NCBI GenBank assembly: GCA_021014325.1
Contig: CM037457.1
Location: 7,112,721-7,176,720 of the forward strand
Source of the DNA: Plazaster borealis
Taxonomy: Eukaryota > Echinodermata > Asteroidea > Forcipulatida > Labidiasteridae
Length of the DNA stretch: 64,000 nt
Direction of reading: 5' to 3'
Shown here: one piece after another, positions 1 through 13,300 of the stretch
Numbering within the stretch: the first letter of the stretch is position 1
Layout: every line of letters starts with the position of its first letter
Program-made: the position numbers and the translations under genes
The notes under the pieces: model-generated
What the model was told of the DNA's origin: nothing
What the model saw: the letters and a program-made list of their open reading frames with translations, nothing else
Databases searched by the model: none

Positions 1-166
1 TTTGGGGATAAAGAGTGATATCTTTTTCCATAACCGCAGTACTTAGAAGTGAAAAGTTTCTCAAAATGCATTATACTATCCAAAGCTGCTGTACTTCTTA
101 CCAAGTAAACTTTTATTGCCATTATTTTCAGAGTCATTACCAAACGTATGTATACAGACCCTCTAA
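1..166 (-). mobile_element. TTAA-type MITE (family B), clipped by window edge
   Basis: This is the reverse-oriented end of the short element whose fuller copies lie at about 8838-9229 and 12145-12536. It shares the stretch about a keyboard-like block reading (on the other strand) 'acttggtaagaagtac' and ends with the terminal motif ACCAAACGTATG near position 140-150. The other terminus lies outside the window. It has no coding capacity and is a non-autonomous DNA element. Confidence 0.7.
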
Positions 167-581
167 TGTTATGCATCGAAAGCCAGAAGTTTTTTTGAAA
201 ATGGATTTGATGGGTAAATGATAGAGTGATATACATTTTGTTCGAATTGTGAAATATTTCGATTAGCCAGATTTAAGACACTTTAACGACTTTTTAAGTT
301 TGCATAACCAAACACAGAATACTTATAACCATCTCTTATACACTGATAATACAAAATATAAACACAACAGACTTGTCCTGACGTTTTCCTGTCACAGCTC
401 AAAACCGGTTTTATTGAACCCACAAGGGCATGTCAAATTTGCCCATATCAATTAAATAGTCAAAGGCGGGCAATTTGCCCAAAATAGTGTAATGCCAAGA
501 AAATTGGGCAATTAATGTTCGCCTCAAGGTATATACAAACAAACAACAAACGGACTTGGTCCAACATGACATCGCAAACAC

Positions 582-730
582 ACGGGCAACGAGCGGCCCA
601 CAAAAACGGGCAACGAGCGGCCCACGGGCAATTAGCGGCCCACATAAACGGGCAACGAGCGGCCCACGGGCAACGAGTGGCCCACGGGCAACGAGCGGCC
701 CACATAAAACACGGGCAACGAGCGGCCCGG
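582..730. repeat. GC-rich minisatellite, ACGGGCAACGAGCGGCCCAC unit
   Basis: About eight imperfect tandem copies of an 18-20-bp unit (ACGGGCAACGAGCGGCCCAC), with occasional 4-8-bp AT insertions, lie in otherwise AT-rich DNA. The unit translates in one frame to repeated Gly-Gln-Arg-Ala-Ala-His, which explains the open frames of 116 aa (plus) and 81 aa (minus) here. Neither frame has any other support as a gene. Confidence 0.9.
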
Positions 731-964
731 GTTGATCAAAACCTATCTATACAGCCTTGCATGGGATTGAAATTTCCACCGGTTGAACCACCGGTCGGAA
801 TATTAGCCCCGTCTGAAGCGACGGGTGCTAAAAGCATGCTTACAATTTCGGCCGTAGTAATTTAAACAATAATTGGTAAATATTACAAAATGAGGCAATG
901 TGAGACCTAATCCCATACAAAAACAGGCCCGACTGAGCCACTAGGATTTATTCCTTTTAACAGA

Positions 965-1260
965 GTGAAATAATATGCATTGATGCTATATCAGCAGAGT
1001 GTGGGTTCGAGTCCCAGTCACGACACTTGTATCCTTGAGCAAGATACTTTACCATAATTGCTTTGTCCTTCGTATGGGACATTAAGCCGTAGGTCCCATG
1101 TACTATAGGATTAGTAGTGCACGTAAAAGAACCCAGAACACTTATCATGGAAGAGTAGGGGTTAACCCCGGTTTTTCTGGTTCACGTAGCAAGCACCCTT
1201 GTTTACAGGTTTCCTCGGGCTTGCGAGCTACAGTGATTAATTTCACTTATGAGGCATCCT
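965..1260 (+). mobile_element. tRNA-derived SINE, 5' part degraded
   Basis: The sequence contains the pol III B-box GGTTCGAGTCC. It is followed by the block 'CTTGAGCAAGATACTTTACC' and a segment resembling the body of a second copy at 46922-47320. The A-box region is poorly preserved. The two copies agree from the B-box through the leader region and then diverge. It is a short non-coding retroelement mobilised by a LINE partner. Confidence 0.7.
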
Positions 1261-1277
1261 TGGTTTCATTACCAGAA

Positions 1278-1280
<3 letters not shown>

Positions 1281-1311
<31 letters not shown>

Positions 1312-1312
1312 T
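1281..1312. repeat. (ATA)n microsatellite
   Basis: A run of about nine TAA/ATA triplets followed by ATATAT, immediately after the SINE body. It could be the SINE's variable 3' tail. Confidence 0.85.
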
Positions 1313-4300
1313 ATATAAATTATTGCTAAAATTGTTAGGCATTTTAATCAATATGACTTTTATGCCTATTATCTGTTTGGTCATTGTGATTTATGTCACA
1401 ATTATACTACTACATTGATCTGGGACAGCTCACTATATGTATAATTCGTTGGTCAGTGTGCTTTGCCGCCCAAAACTTCAGAACCAAACACTAAGGTTGG
1501 AGTAGGGGACGGAGGTGGGTTGAAAGATCCGGTTCAACTAAAAGCTGTAACGAAAGTGATTCGACTTTTGTGTCAGTGTCCGTTCGCCAAGTTGTCATTG
1601 TTACGATCGGTCCTGATTGGTCCAGACTGGCCAATCGTTGCGAACCTTTGGGATACTGTGCATCCTTGTGGTGAAAGTAATTTCACTGTTATGTAACCAC
1701 TATGTGAGTGAGACAACGGAGGGCGCTATCCAGGAAGTGTAATGCAGCGTATAAGACATTTTATCGCGGAGAGATAAAATGGATTATGCAACAATACTTT
1801 CCCATATAGGAGAGTTTTTTCAGAAGAAATTCTTTTAGATTGAGTTTGTAAATCATTAAAACAAAATATTAAACCATTATTGCTCTACGTGGCACGGCGT
1901 TTATATATCGCGACCCGCAAAGTTAAACTTAGAGAGTCTGAGTACAAGTGACTTTTTTCTTGCTTTATGTTCCTTCAAAGACATTTACTTTTGGGTAATT
2001 AAAGGGCTGTTCACCACCTCCAGGAATTTTCCTCTTACTTTAAAATTAAAATTCTGCTTGGAAGACTTTTTTTTTACGAGTACCTTTTTCTAGTTTCTAA
2101 AAGATGTCGATGCCTGAGATTTGCTTTAATTAGCAATTATTTATGACGTCATGTGTATCCTATCGAAATATTTGTCATAAAACTTCGTCCTGTATACATT
2201 ATGGAAAGAAAATACGCTTAAGTAAATATCGAGACACTTGGCAAAGAATGCATGTAAATCCATAAAGTTGATTTATTTTGGATTTTTCTTTTGCGAAATT
2301 GGAAAAATGTACTGTCAAAGGATTGTGCTTGGATGGAGGGAAATTTGTATGTTACAAGCAACCTTGACAGGGCAAAAGGATGCATGGCTAAAAAGGTTCG
2401 TGTCGACCGTCTCCCGACAATTCGGTGCATCGTTTCAAACACGGTTATCGAACACATGTATCAGAATAGTCAATTGCTACAGGTGACGTATAGCCAATCA
2501 ATCACGCACACATTAATGGATTCCTTATCAATTTATTCCACAAAACATATTCTAATTATCTAACCCTTTCACGTAAACATTAGTTTGATACATGGTTGTA
2601 ACTACTAATCACCTGTTGGCATATATACACCAAGCAACATTTGTTTGTTTACAAAAAGAGACTTGTACATTCCAGGGCATTTCCTGGCAGGCAATAGTGG
2701 TCATATGGGAACTTTTAAATTTTGTGTCGTAATTTTCCACATCAAATTAAGAGTTACTGTATACAAACAACGGCTTAACAAGTTTTGAGATGTGCCCACT
2801 TTAATCATATCAAAAGTTGGAGAGAAAAAAGTACAATCTCCATTAAAAAAAATAATAATAATGTTGAGGTGTGTACAAATCGTGCCTGCAAGAAGTCCAG
2901 GCTATGTGGCTCTTTTGTAAACATGGGATCATCACAGGTTACTTGGTGTATATACACACATCTGAATACAAAAAAAAATGATTTGATTTATATACAAAAG
3001 TAGTTGGAGTAACCGTCACCTTTCTTTAAAGTTGCATGGTCCGATTTTTGCCGAAATAATGTTGTATAAACATTTTATTTTTTTCTCACCTGAACGAACT
3101 TTGTGACAGATGATGCAGTTTCAAAACGTAAAACAAACACAACCTTCGCATATGCCACATACAATGCACATAGTACACGAAACTGTTTGTACATGGCTGA
3201 TGGACGTGAGATAATGTCGGGATCCTGACAATAATTCCTTTTTAGTTTTTATTTAACTACCGTTTATCATTGGCGGATTTTGTCGTGCAATACCTTAAAT
3301 GAAAGCTTATAACTTTCTTGAATCTATAAAAACAGCTATTTCAAATGTTAATCAAAATTTCGGGGTCAAATTGGCCAAATATCGGACCTAGCATCTGAAA
3401 TTAACTACAACAATAAAATACAGACAAAATGTGTAGTCTACTCATGCATATAGTAAAGACTTTTAAAATCTTAAGATTAGCGTAAAACTTTGGTTTTGTT
3501 TTAGTTTTCTTTTGTAGACAAATCTTCCCTGGGGATGGTGTCAAGCTTCCAAATAATGAAAATTTGCACACAGCTGATGATAGCAAATAGCTCCTAGAAT
3601 GTAATGAAAGTAATGTATTTTCCACTACAGTTCGTTCTGTCTTTGACCTTTTTTTCTGGATAAATGCTTTAAATCGTACATTCCACGTAAAAAGCTTTTT
3701 GACAAACTTACATTTGAAGAGTATGTTTAATTATCCGAAATGCTGAGGTGTTTGTTTAATGTTTTATAAAATATCTGAGGAAAATGCTTTAAAATGTACA
3801 TTCCACATAAAAAAGGGGGTAAAACTATAGCTATATGAAACGGTACTCAAAAGTAAAAGCATCAAAGCATTATAGCAATATGAATAAAAGAACTTTTCAT
3901 TTGCAACAACTTGTGCGAAATCAAACATCTATATATAAAACAAAATAAACTTAACGTTATGGCCCATTTTCCGAATGAACTGTCGGAAAAAAGCCTACAA
4001 GAGCAGATAAAAGAACCGGGTTTTACACGGCCAGAAGTTCATTCAAGAAGTCCATTCTTTTTTCTTTTTTCTTCTGTCTTCCTGTTATGAAGAGATAGTC
4101 ATAATAGCAATTGTTTTTCTCGTGTGCAAAAGGTTTTTGCATTCAATAAGTTTTGCGATTTTCGGAAGTGGCTGATAATGTCACTGCCTGTACAAGTACC
4201 AATGATGGATCCAGATCAGGAGTATATGTGCGTGTCCCAGGACTGAGCGTTGTTTAAAATTTTAAGAAAGAAGTTGTTGATATCTTTAGGTTAGTGGGAC

Positions 4301-4357
4301 ATGTCCACGTACTTGGGGTTCTCCTTGAACAGTGGCGATTGAAAAGTTTTTTTTAAA

Positions 4358-7300
4358 TTAATTCATATTGAAACCAGCATTCTGGTGAAAGTCATTGTCT
4401 GTGTTAGTTTTACGGTGCAGCGGAGGGTAGCCAGCTGCCTCCCGGTCGACATCCAGGGCCGGACCCCACTCTGGACTCGGCTTCACGGAATATCGGAGTC
4501 TCTAGAAAATGAACAGTAAATCAGAGTTAGAACATTACAATGAGAGTTAATAGAGTTTACTTAAAGAGTGAATGTACGGACTTTTCCTTTTGCGCACCTG
4601 TCGATTCGTATACTACGGAACCCCCTAAGGGATCGGTAAAGAAAAATAGAACAGGTAACAAATGTAATTCGTACCCTCGAAATAATTATAGTTCATTCCA
4701 TTGAAATAATACCGTTCCCTCGAAATGTGGTCTATTTCCCTTTATTATTATTTTCGTTAATGTAATGCTATTATTTTTCTTTTGGTGGTGGTGGTTGTTG
4801 TTGTAGTTGTTGTTGTTGTTTCTTTGTTTGTTTTGCTTTGTTTTATTTTGTCTTTGTTGTTCACCTGTTGTATTTAGTTTTTACCTGTCCCTTTATGGGC
4901 TTTGTACGTTAACACCAAACACTAGCCTGGCTTGAAAAATAGACGGCGTTGTCGATTTGAATTTGTGTCCAAACCAATAGGAACGTTTATAGACCAAGAT
5001 AGTTTTGTTCACCGGGTGTGTGGTGTTTGGACTAGAGCACTGGCCCTTGCTGTATATAGAGTCCATTAAACGAAGGAAAAATGCTTCCCTGCCAAAACAA
5101 TTTTGTTAAGTTGCCAGAGAGGACATTTTTTTGAAAAGGGAAAGTAGCAAAAGAAGGACCCCATAATTGGCCACAAACAGCTAAGGGTACATATTCGGTA
5201 CCTTGGGGAGACCGAGGACAAAACAAAAATGGGGAAACAAAAGGTCTCCATTCTAAAAATACCACAATAAATGGTGTGTACAAAGTCTATGGGAAGTCTC
5301 CGCATGGATGCATTTTGAGAATGCGTGTGTGTGCTTGTGTGTGTGAAAGTTGAACGAAACAATTTTCTTGTTCATCCGTCTCAAATATAGTGGGGATTGG
5401 AGGAGGTGTTTAAGCATTACATACCAAGTGGGGACATGAAAACAAAAGAAGTCCATACTGTAGGAACTTGAAACATTATTCGGACTTATTCACGTCCACA
5501 CAGTGTTTTATATGAAAGCCCGTCAGTACCATCGCTATTTTATTTTCGAGAGCAGTTATTTTTTATTTTCAAGAGCTGCAGCTATTTCGTATTTTCAAGA
5601 GAATCTATTTCTATCTTCAAGAGCATCTATTTTTATTTCCAAGAGCAGATATTTTCATTTTCAAGAGAAGTTATTGTTATTTCAAGAAACTTTACGAAAC
5701 AAAGTTTTGGTCGAGTCCTTATTTTATGTAGGCCTACGGTTGAGCATTTCCTTGGTGTGCAGTTGCTGCACTTTTCATGAAGGCCACTTTCGGTTTTACC
5801 GCTATTTTTAATTTTCCAGAAAATCTAAAAAGCTATTTTTGAAAATTTAAATAGCTGCTCTATAGAAAATACATATAGGCCTAGGCCTAGCTGATCTGGA
5901 AAATATAAATAGCGATAAAACCGAAATTTACTTTTAAAAAATAGACTGCACGTCATGGCCTTTTTGAAAAGAGGCCCTGTCAAGCACTCACCCAACCAAG
6001 TTTCGTAAAGTGACTGAAAATAAAAATAATTGCTTTTGAAAATAAAAATAACTGCTCTCGAAAATAAAAATAACTTCTCTCGAAAATAAAATAGCAATGG
6101 TACTTTTTCTTCCTCTTCTTTTGTGTCCATCATCTGCTTAGCGATGTACTAATGGGCTTAATGACGGGCAATAATGAAGTACATTTGTCTTAATTAAGTG
6201 CACAAGACATAGGAACGTCCATATAGGGTTTATGTAACACATAGCCGTGTGCTTCTTTTCTCTCTCAAACATGTTAGGTTGCTCCAATTGTGGTCCATCA
6301 GTCAACGTTTGGAATTAATCAAATATGACATTATTAATGACTTCAGCTCTATTGGGGAAACACTTTGGACCTACCTGTAGAGGATTGCCTTTTGCTTTGA
6401 ATATCAGAAAATACACTGCATAGACAACAATGCATAAAAGTGAAGAACCAGTCATACACCAACCAAGGCTATTTGCCCAATCTGGGAATACGTCACTACC
6501 ATACTGCGCCGGTGTGAACGTCAAAAACCCGAAAAATATCAGAACCTGTTGAAAGAGAAAGCACAGTGAAAAAAAACTCAGTAGTTGGCTCATTGTTAAT
6601 GGGATACTTCACAAACACTCATCTATATGCACCTTACATTTAAGCCGACATACTGCTCCTATGAATAGTGTAGTGCTGGACAAACTGTTCTGCCGAAACT
6701 CACATCAAGAGTACAACCTGATTAAAATAGAACTGACTTCATGACATCTTGTTACAACTTTAGTTTGGTTAATTGGATTGCATCATGGTCTTTTATGAGA
6801 TATTGGGTTGAGTGTATAAGAATAGATTAATTCTGTAATACTCTGAACCACCGACTCCACACAGAGTTTCACTATTGTTAACAGAATCTAATATAATGTT
6901 GTACTGTAGCGTAGGTCTACTTGCCTTCATGGCATCTGGAGTAATGAGGTACCACATGATCTTCCAGATGAATTTTGGTCTACTTCCAATCATTACACCT
7001 ATCTCATTCAGGAACCTGTCCAATCCTTAAAACATCAACCGTATTATTATTAGCATTATCAGCATGTTATTTGCATTTGCCGAGAAAACACAATGAATGA
7101 ACTATTGTAAACTATAATAACCCATATGCATGTCCGAATGCGCATGATCAGCGCAGAAAGGATTCTGTGTGAAATCCATTGATCTCTATTATATTGAGAT
7201 ATAATAGAGATCAATGGTGAAATCCGAGTCCAAGCAACAATGGTTTTTTGAATTGAATTTGAATTGAATTGAATCATGGCGCGATGATTTTGAAGTAATG

Positions 7301-10300
7301 CGGTACGCGGTACACACAACTGTATACACTTAATTTATTTGTTAACTATACTCGGTTTCCAAAGATGTATACGCCTTTCTTAATACTTATGCATGGCGCA
7401 ACCATAGTAATCCTAAATGGGGCTATAGGCGCAGCGCCAAATGGTGATCACATATTTTGTTGCTGTGATTGGTCAATAAAGAATTGGGTGGTGCGTACTG
7501 GAGTGGTGTATTGGTGGCAGTGGCATTGCGCCGGTAGCCTCGTTTTGGATTACAATGATGAATGAATATTAAGAAAGGCCTATTGCGGTATATTAAGATG
7601 GCGCTTGTGCATAAAATGGCCTACTCACTCTGTTTGGGAGGTTGTATTGTGAACCTAATTCAAGACAATTTTGCACCTTTTCACATCGTTTATACACTTT
7701 TGGTAACAGCTCAAAATTAGTGTCCACATTTTATGTGATTCAACATAGGCATGAACAAACAAACCTGTGAAAGTTTGAGCTCAATTGGTCATCGAGATCA
7801 CGAGAAAATAGTGAAAAGAGACCTTATGTGTTTTCTGTTTTTTCAAAATATCGCGCGTGATAAAAACTATTGTTTTACTCATTTCTCAGAAACGATAGCA
7901 TTTTAGAAACATTTTAAGGAACCCTTTCAACCATTACTTACTTTAAATCATGTAAGTTGTGTGTGTGAATCTGTGAACATTTGTGTTTTTCGATCTTACC
8001 AATAGTGAACAGGGCCTTTAAAGGGGGGGGGGGTATTTAGGCCTACATCACAAAATAATGAACTTTTTTTTGTTTAATGGCCAAAGACTCTGCCAGGGTC
8101 AAAACGGGAAGCCATTAACATTTGTTTGCATTTAAAATAGGTCCTTTTGGTAGGTAAGAAGCAGTTTTCAACAGGTGATTCTATTTGCTCAAGTTATTTA
8201 CCATAGACAAAGTCAAAGACTAGAAGTTCAATAAGAGCCAGAATCAGTGGAGTATAACCAGCAGAGTACCAGTCAAACAGAGTCATCACATAGATACCTC
8301 CCTGTAGAAAAACAAACGTGAATCTAAATCATCAGAGACTCCACAAGTTATTCACATTGATCTATCAGATATCCATTTACCACAAGAAATTCACATTGAT
8401 AAATCAGATATCTATATTTACCACAAGATATTCACATTAATCTATCAGCGATCCATTTACCACAAGTACGTCACATTGATATATCAGATATCTACCACAA
8501 GATATTCACACAGATCTATCAGATATCCATTTACCACAAACAAATTCACATCGATATTTCAGATATCTATTACCACAAGATATTCACATAAATGATATAT
8601 CCATTTACCACATGATATTCACATAGATCCATCAGATACAACCACAATATATTCACATATAGATCCATCCATTTACCACATGATATTCACATAGATCCAT
8701 CAGATACAACCACAATATATTCACATATAGATCCATCAGATATCCATTTACCACATGATATTCACATAGATCCAACTCATATCTCGCTCGGCCATTGAAT
8801 TACATTTTTGTTAAAATTCATTCGAAATATTGCACTTAAAGGGACTGTATATACGTTTGGTAATCACTCTGAAAATTAATGGCAAAAAAACTTACTTGGT
8901 AAGAAGTACAGCAGCTTTGGATAGTATAATGCATTTTGGGAAACTATTCCCTTCGAAGTACTGCGGTTATGGAAAAAGATAACAGTTTTTGTCCCAAAAA
9001 ATTTGAATCAGCGTTACGGCTGTAACATTTCTCAGATTGTGTATTCCAATTCCAGATTATTCTTCCTGCGTGGACAAACCGCTCCAGATTTTCGGCAATA
9101 TCTCAAAAACGCTACCACCTTTTGAAATTAAATTTTCACAGATTAGTTTTATGGTATATATCTACAACTATAGAGGATTGAAACAAACAGTGGGTTCCAA
9201 TTACCAAACGTATATAATCCCTTTATAGGAAGACTTTCATTCATTTATCGGAATTCTTGTATTCAATTTCTACGACAGACAATGCACATTTACACGCCTG
9301 CAAAATGTAAAGTTTCCAAAAGGGAAGAGTCGTTTATGTGCTTAATTCTAAACATTGAATGGCCGATATTACTTGTGGTTTGAAAACATTGTGGTTGAGG
9401 ATAACCACGAGGTATAAGTTTCTGGAATCTTCGTACCTGTGTAGTGAAAGGCAATCCGAGCAACAGCATAGCCAAACATACGATGAATATCACTAAGGTT
9501 TTCTTCTTCCTGATCCTGGGGAAGAAGCCTGCCAATTCATCCATGGTCGCAGTAATAACTGTCTCCAAGGTTACGAACTGACAAAATAGTAATAATACTC
9601 GTTACTTTCATTCAAAATGATCTTCCTTCAAACAAAGGGAAGAGCGGTTCATTATTCTCCTACCAGAATGTTGCTGATGAACTGTCAAATTACAAAATAC
9701 AAATATCTGAATAAAAGTTCAATGCATTTCGTTCAATATTAGAGGGTTTGGCTTTAGTAATGGCATTCATTTCTGCAAAAAGTAAAACTTATAAAATTGA
9801 GTATTAGGAATTGATCATTGTGGATTCGATTGACTCTACGTATTACATGATAAAGCAGGGACTACTATCAAGATCTCGTGTTGCAGATAACTTTGGGGCT
9901 TGTCCTGTCTAAAGCTATATTGCTTTGTATGATATACTTGTTATTGGTCGTGTAGACATTGTTATCTCACCTGACTATCAAGTCCCAGTGTAATTAACAT
10001 AAAGAAGAATATGAAAGACCAGAGTTGAGGAACCACAGGTAATCTTGATATTGCCTCAGGGTAAGCCACGAACGCTAATCCAGGACCTATCCAACAAAAA
10101 GATTGTCAAATGGTTAAAATGGAATGCTATGCATTCTCTCCATATTTGGAATACCGCTAGGCGGTGCCAAAAATACGGAGCTCAGGGAGTGCCATATAAA
10201 GACAGCAGAAAATCAATATTATATCGATAGGGCCAGTTATTTTTGTAGAGTTTCTTCATTCAGATAGGCCTATAGGCCTATCTTATGTTTTATATTTAAT

Positions 10301-13300
10301 ATCATCACTATTTAATATACACATTGGAGGAAAGGTATATTATACGAAAACTGTTAAATTGATGACGTCATCATATAGTTAATGGGCTTCCATCACCATC
10401 TCGTGGCATGAACCATTAATTATGAATTTTGAATCTTAAATCATGACGCCATGCTGAATAAACCCCAGTCACAAATAAATAAATTCAACTTGTTCACATC
10501 AGAAGTGATTTGAAGGGGCCGAAGACCGATAAATGGACATGGTCCTAAACTTACGAAAAGACACAACCACCGTCATGACAATTACGTAACACCCGTAAGC
10601 TGTGTATGGCCTACGATTTTTTTCTAGAATGAGTGATGAACCCCACAGTCACAGCCTATCACAATCATGTATGTTGTGCACAACTCGTTTGGTTGTTTTG
10701 CACGTGGATTTTGTGAAAACAACGTCTAAAATAGTAAAAAAATACACTATAATGGAGAAAGAAAGATAACTTTCAGAAAATAATTGAATGAATGAAAATC
10801 TAAAATGCTGTTTACTGGTGTGAGTAGACCATGAACTCGACTTGAACTCCCCTCGCCCCCCCCCCCCCGAAAAATGAAAATCATTATAAGAAAGATTGCA
10901 GTCATTATAGAACTCCGCACAAAATATTGACATGTAATGAAAGCTCATGTAATATGAAAGTTCATTTTCAACATATTGGTCCAGTTTAGAGTTCCTTCAT
11001 AACAGGGCCTATCTGGTTGTTAGTTCGATATTGGGTTTATTGGTAAGGAGTTCCAAATTAGAGTTCCTCATAACAAGGCCTATCTGGTTGTTAGTTCGAT
11101 ATTGGGTTTATTGGTAAGGCGTTCCAAATTAGAGTTCCTCATAACAAGGCCTATCTGGTTGTCAGTTCGATATTGGGTTTATTGGTAAGGAGTTCCAAAT
11201 TAGAGTTCCTCATAACAAGGCCTATCTGGTTGTTGTTCGATATTGGGTTTATTGGTAAGGCGTTCCAAATGAGTTCCTCATAACAAGGCCTATCTGGTTG
11301 TTAGTTCGATATTGGGTTTATTGGTAAGGAGTTCCAAATTAGAGTTCCTTCATCAGGGCCTATCTGGTTGTTAGTTTGATATTGGATTTATTGCAGAGGG
11401 TTTCAAATTAGAGATCCTTCATTCCAGCGCCCATCTTGTTGTTAATGAGATATTGGGTTTATTGCTTAGGCTCATAACTTTTGCAATTGCCCTTCAAACA
11501 AAGGCCTAGTTATTATCAGTTTTCAAACATTTTGCATTTAATTTGCCGCCACGTGGTTAACATTGTTATTTTAAATGGCCCAGTTTGTCAACTTTTCAGT
11601 GGAAATGCTTTTGGGCACAATTAACTTTCCTGCATTTATAGCTTTGTCGATAGGTACCCCTGCATCACACGCCATGAATCCAATGATAGAAAACACAACA
11701 AATCCAGCAAAGAGACTGGTCAAACCACCACCAACTATCACGATAGTCGCATCCCTGAAATAAAATATACAACATGGAATAACACAATATTAATTCCCAA
11801 CAACGTCATCATAAATTAAGCCACTTGATGGAATCATGACAGAACCAACTTGCGGTATCACTTCCAAAGTTCCACTACTACAGTCTCAAAGAACCCATTC
11901 AATGCATTTGCAGAACATTTTGTTTCGGATGGAAAAGTAACAGCCATTTTGAATTCATTATAACTGATAAATGTGTTTTTGAATGGCATCAACTTGTTTT
12001 TCCGAACACAGAAATATTATAAACACTTTGCGGAGCCAAAACAGAATTGTGCCATTTAGAGGATTTGTTTTTCTTCTGTCAATTTGCTTTTTATGTTTTA
12101 AAAGACGCATTTAGATTGTTTGTGCAACTCTAAAACATGCTTTAAAGGGTTGTATACGTTTGGTAATGACTCTGAAAATTAATGGCAATAAAAAATTACT
12201 TGGTAAGAAGTACAACAGCTTTGGGTGCATTTTGAGAAACATTTCACTAATAAGTACTGCGGTTATGGAAAAAGATATCACTCTTTATCACCAACAAATT
12301 GAATCTGAGAAGTGTTACTGACAGTAACATTTCTCAGATTGTGTATTCAACCAATTGCAGATTATTCTTCCTGCGTGGACATAACCGCTCCAGAATTTTT
12401 GCAATATCTCAAAAACGCTACCACCTTTTGAAACGACATTTTCACAGGTTAGTTTTATGGTATACCGGTATATCTACAACGATATAGGATTGAAACAAAC
12501 AGTGGGTTCCAATTACCAAACGTATACAATCCTTTAATTGATTTTTATGCAGCTGGTCATCCTAGTAATTATACATTTTCTTTTCAGAGATAACATGAGT
12601 GGATGTGGAGTACTACACAACAAACAGACGGATTAGAGAGTCAATAATAATATGATTCATGGTTGACATTTTTAGACAGTGTTAAAGCCTTAATACAAGT
12701 AATGTATTTTACTGACCTGAAGATGTTATTGTGGAATTTATTGTAGCTCGATAACGTTTGCAAGCCACCCCATCCAACGCCGAACGAAAAAAAAACCTGA
12801 TTGGCTGCCGCTCTCCATACCTGTATGACGTCATCAAATTAATTTAGAGGCACATCCATCAGAACGGGGGGGAATTAACATAAAATAACAAGTCACACCA
12901 TGAAGGAAGGAACCTTCCACACAAACTGGGGTGCACCGCTAAAATTCTTGTTTGAATTTGGGAAAGTATGAAAGACATGTTTTTTTAAGACCTAACTTAC
13001 AAAACCTATACTTATAGCTGCTCAAAATTATTTAAAGTATATTTTAACTCTGCTCTATGTCGATCATTAAAAATGTTTAAGGGTTGTACCTGGAAATCAA
13101 GAAGTTTATCAAACTGTGGTGTAATGAAGTAGATAATACCGTTGGCTGCACCAGGCTGCAGGGCGCCTATAATCAGGAGAGTCAGTAGACCAAGATATGG
13201 AAACGTTGCTGTAAAATACACAACCTGGTGACGAACAAACAAATATAGAATAATGGCCTCCATTCATTCAAAAAAAGTACAATATTATCAATTTGTTCTA

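Larger units (their letters stand above)
167..4357. other. Intergenic region 3' of the SLC6 gene
   Basis: No coding exon is recognisable here on either strand. The region holds a GC-rich minisatellite, a tRNA-derived SINE and a short ATA microsatellite, which are listed separately. The rest is AT-rich sequence with short ORFs that have no codon structure or family motif. The 3' UTR of the minus-strand SLC6 gene should fall in the upper part of this interval. No single polyadenylation signal stood out. Confidence 0.5.

Noticed and set aside
515..865. A 116-aa plus-strand frame with repeated GQRAAH and an 81-aa minus-strand frame.
   Set aside because: Both are by-products of a 20-bp minisatellite. 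There is no splice context, no homology, and frames are open on both strands.
8335..11480. Regular direct repeats that might suggest a CRISPR array.
   Set aside because: Repeat units abut without unique spacers and the context is a eukaryotic intron; these are minisatellites.
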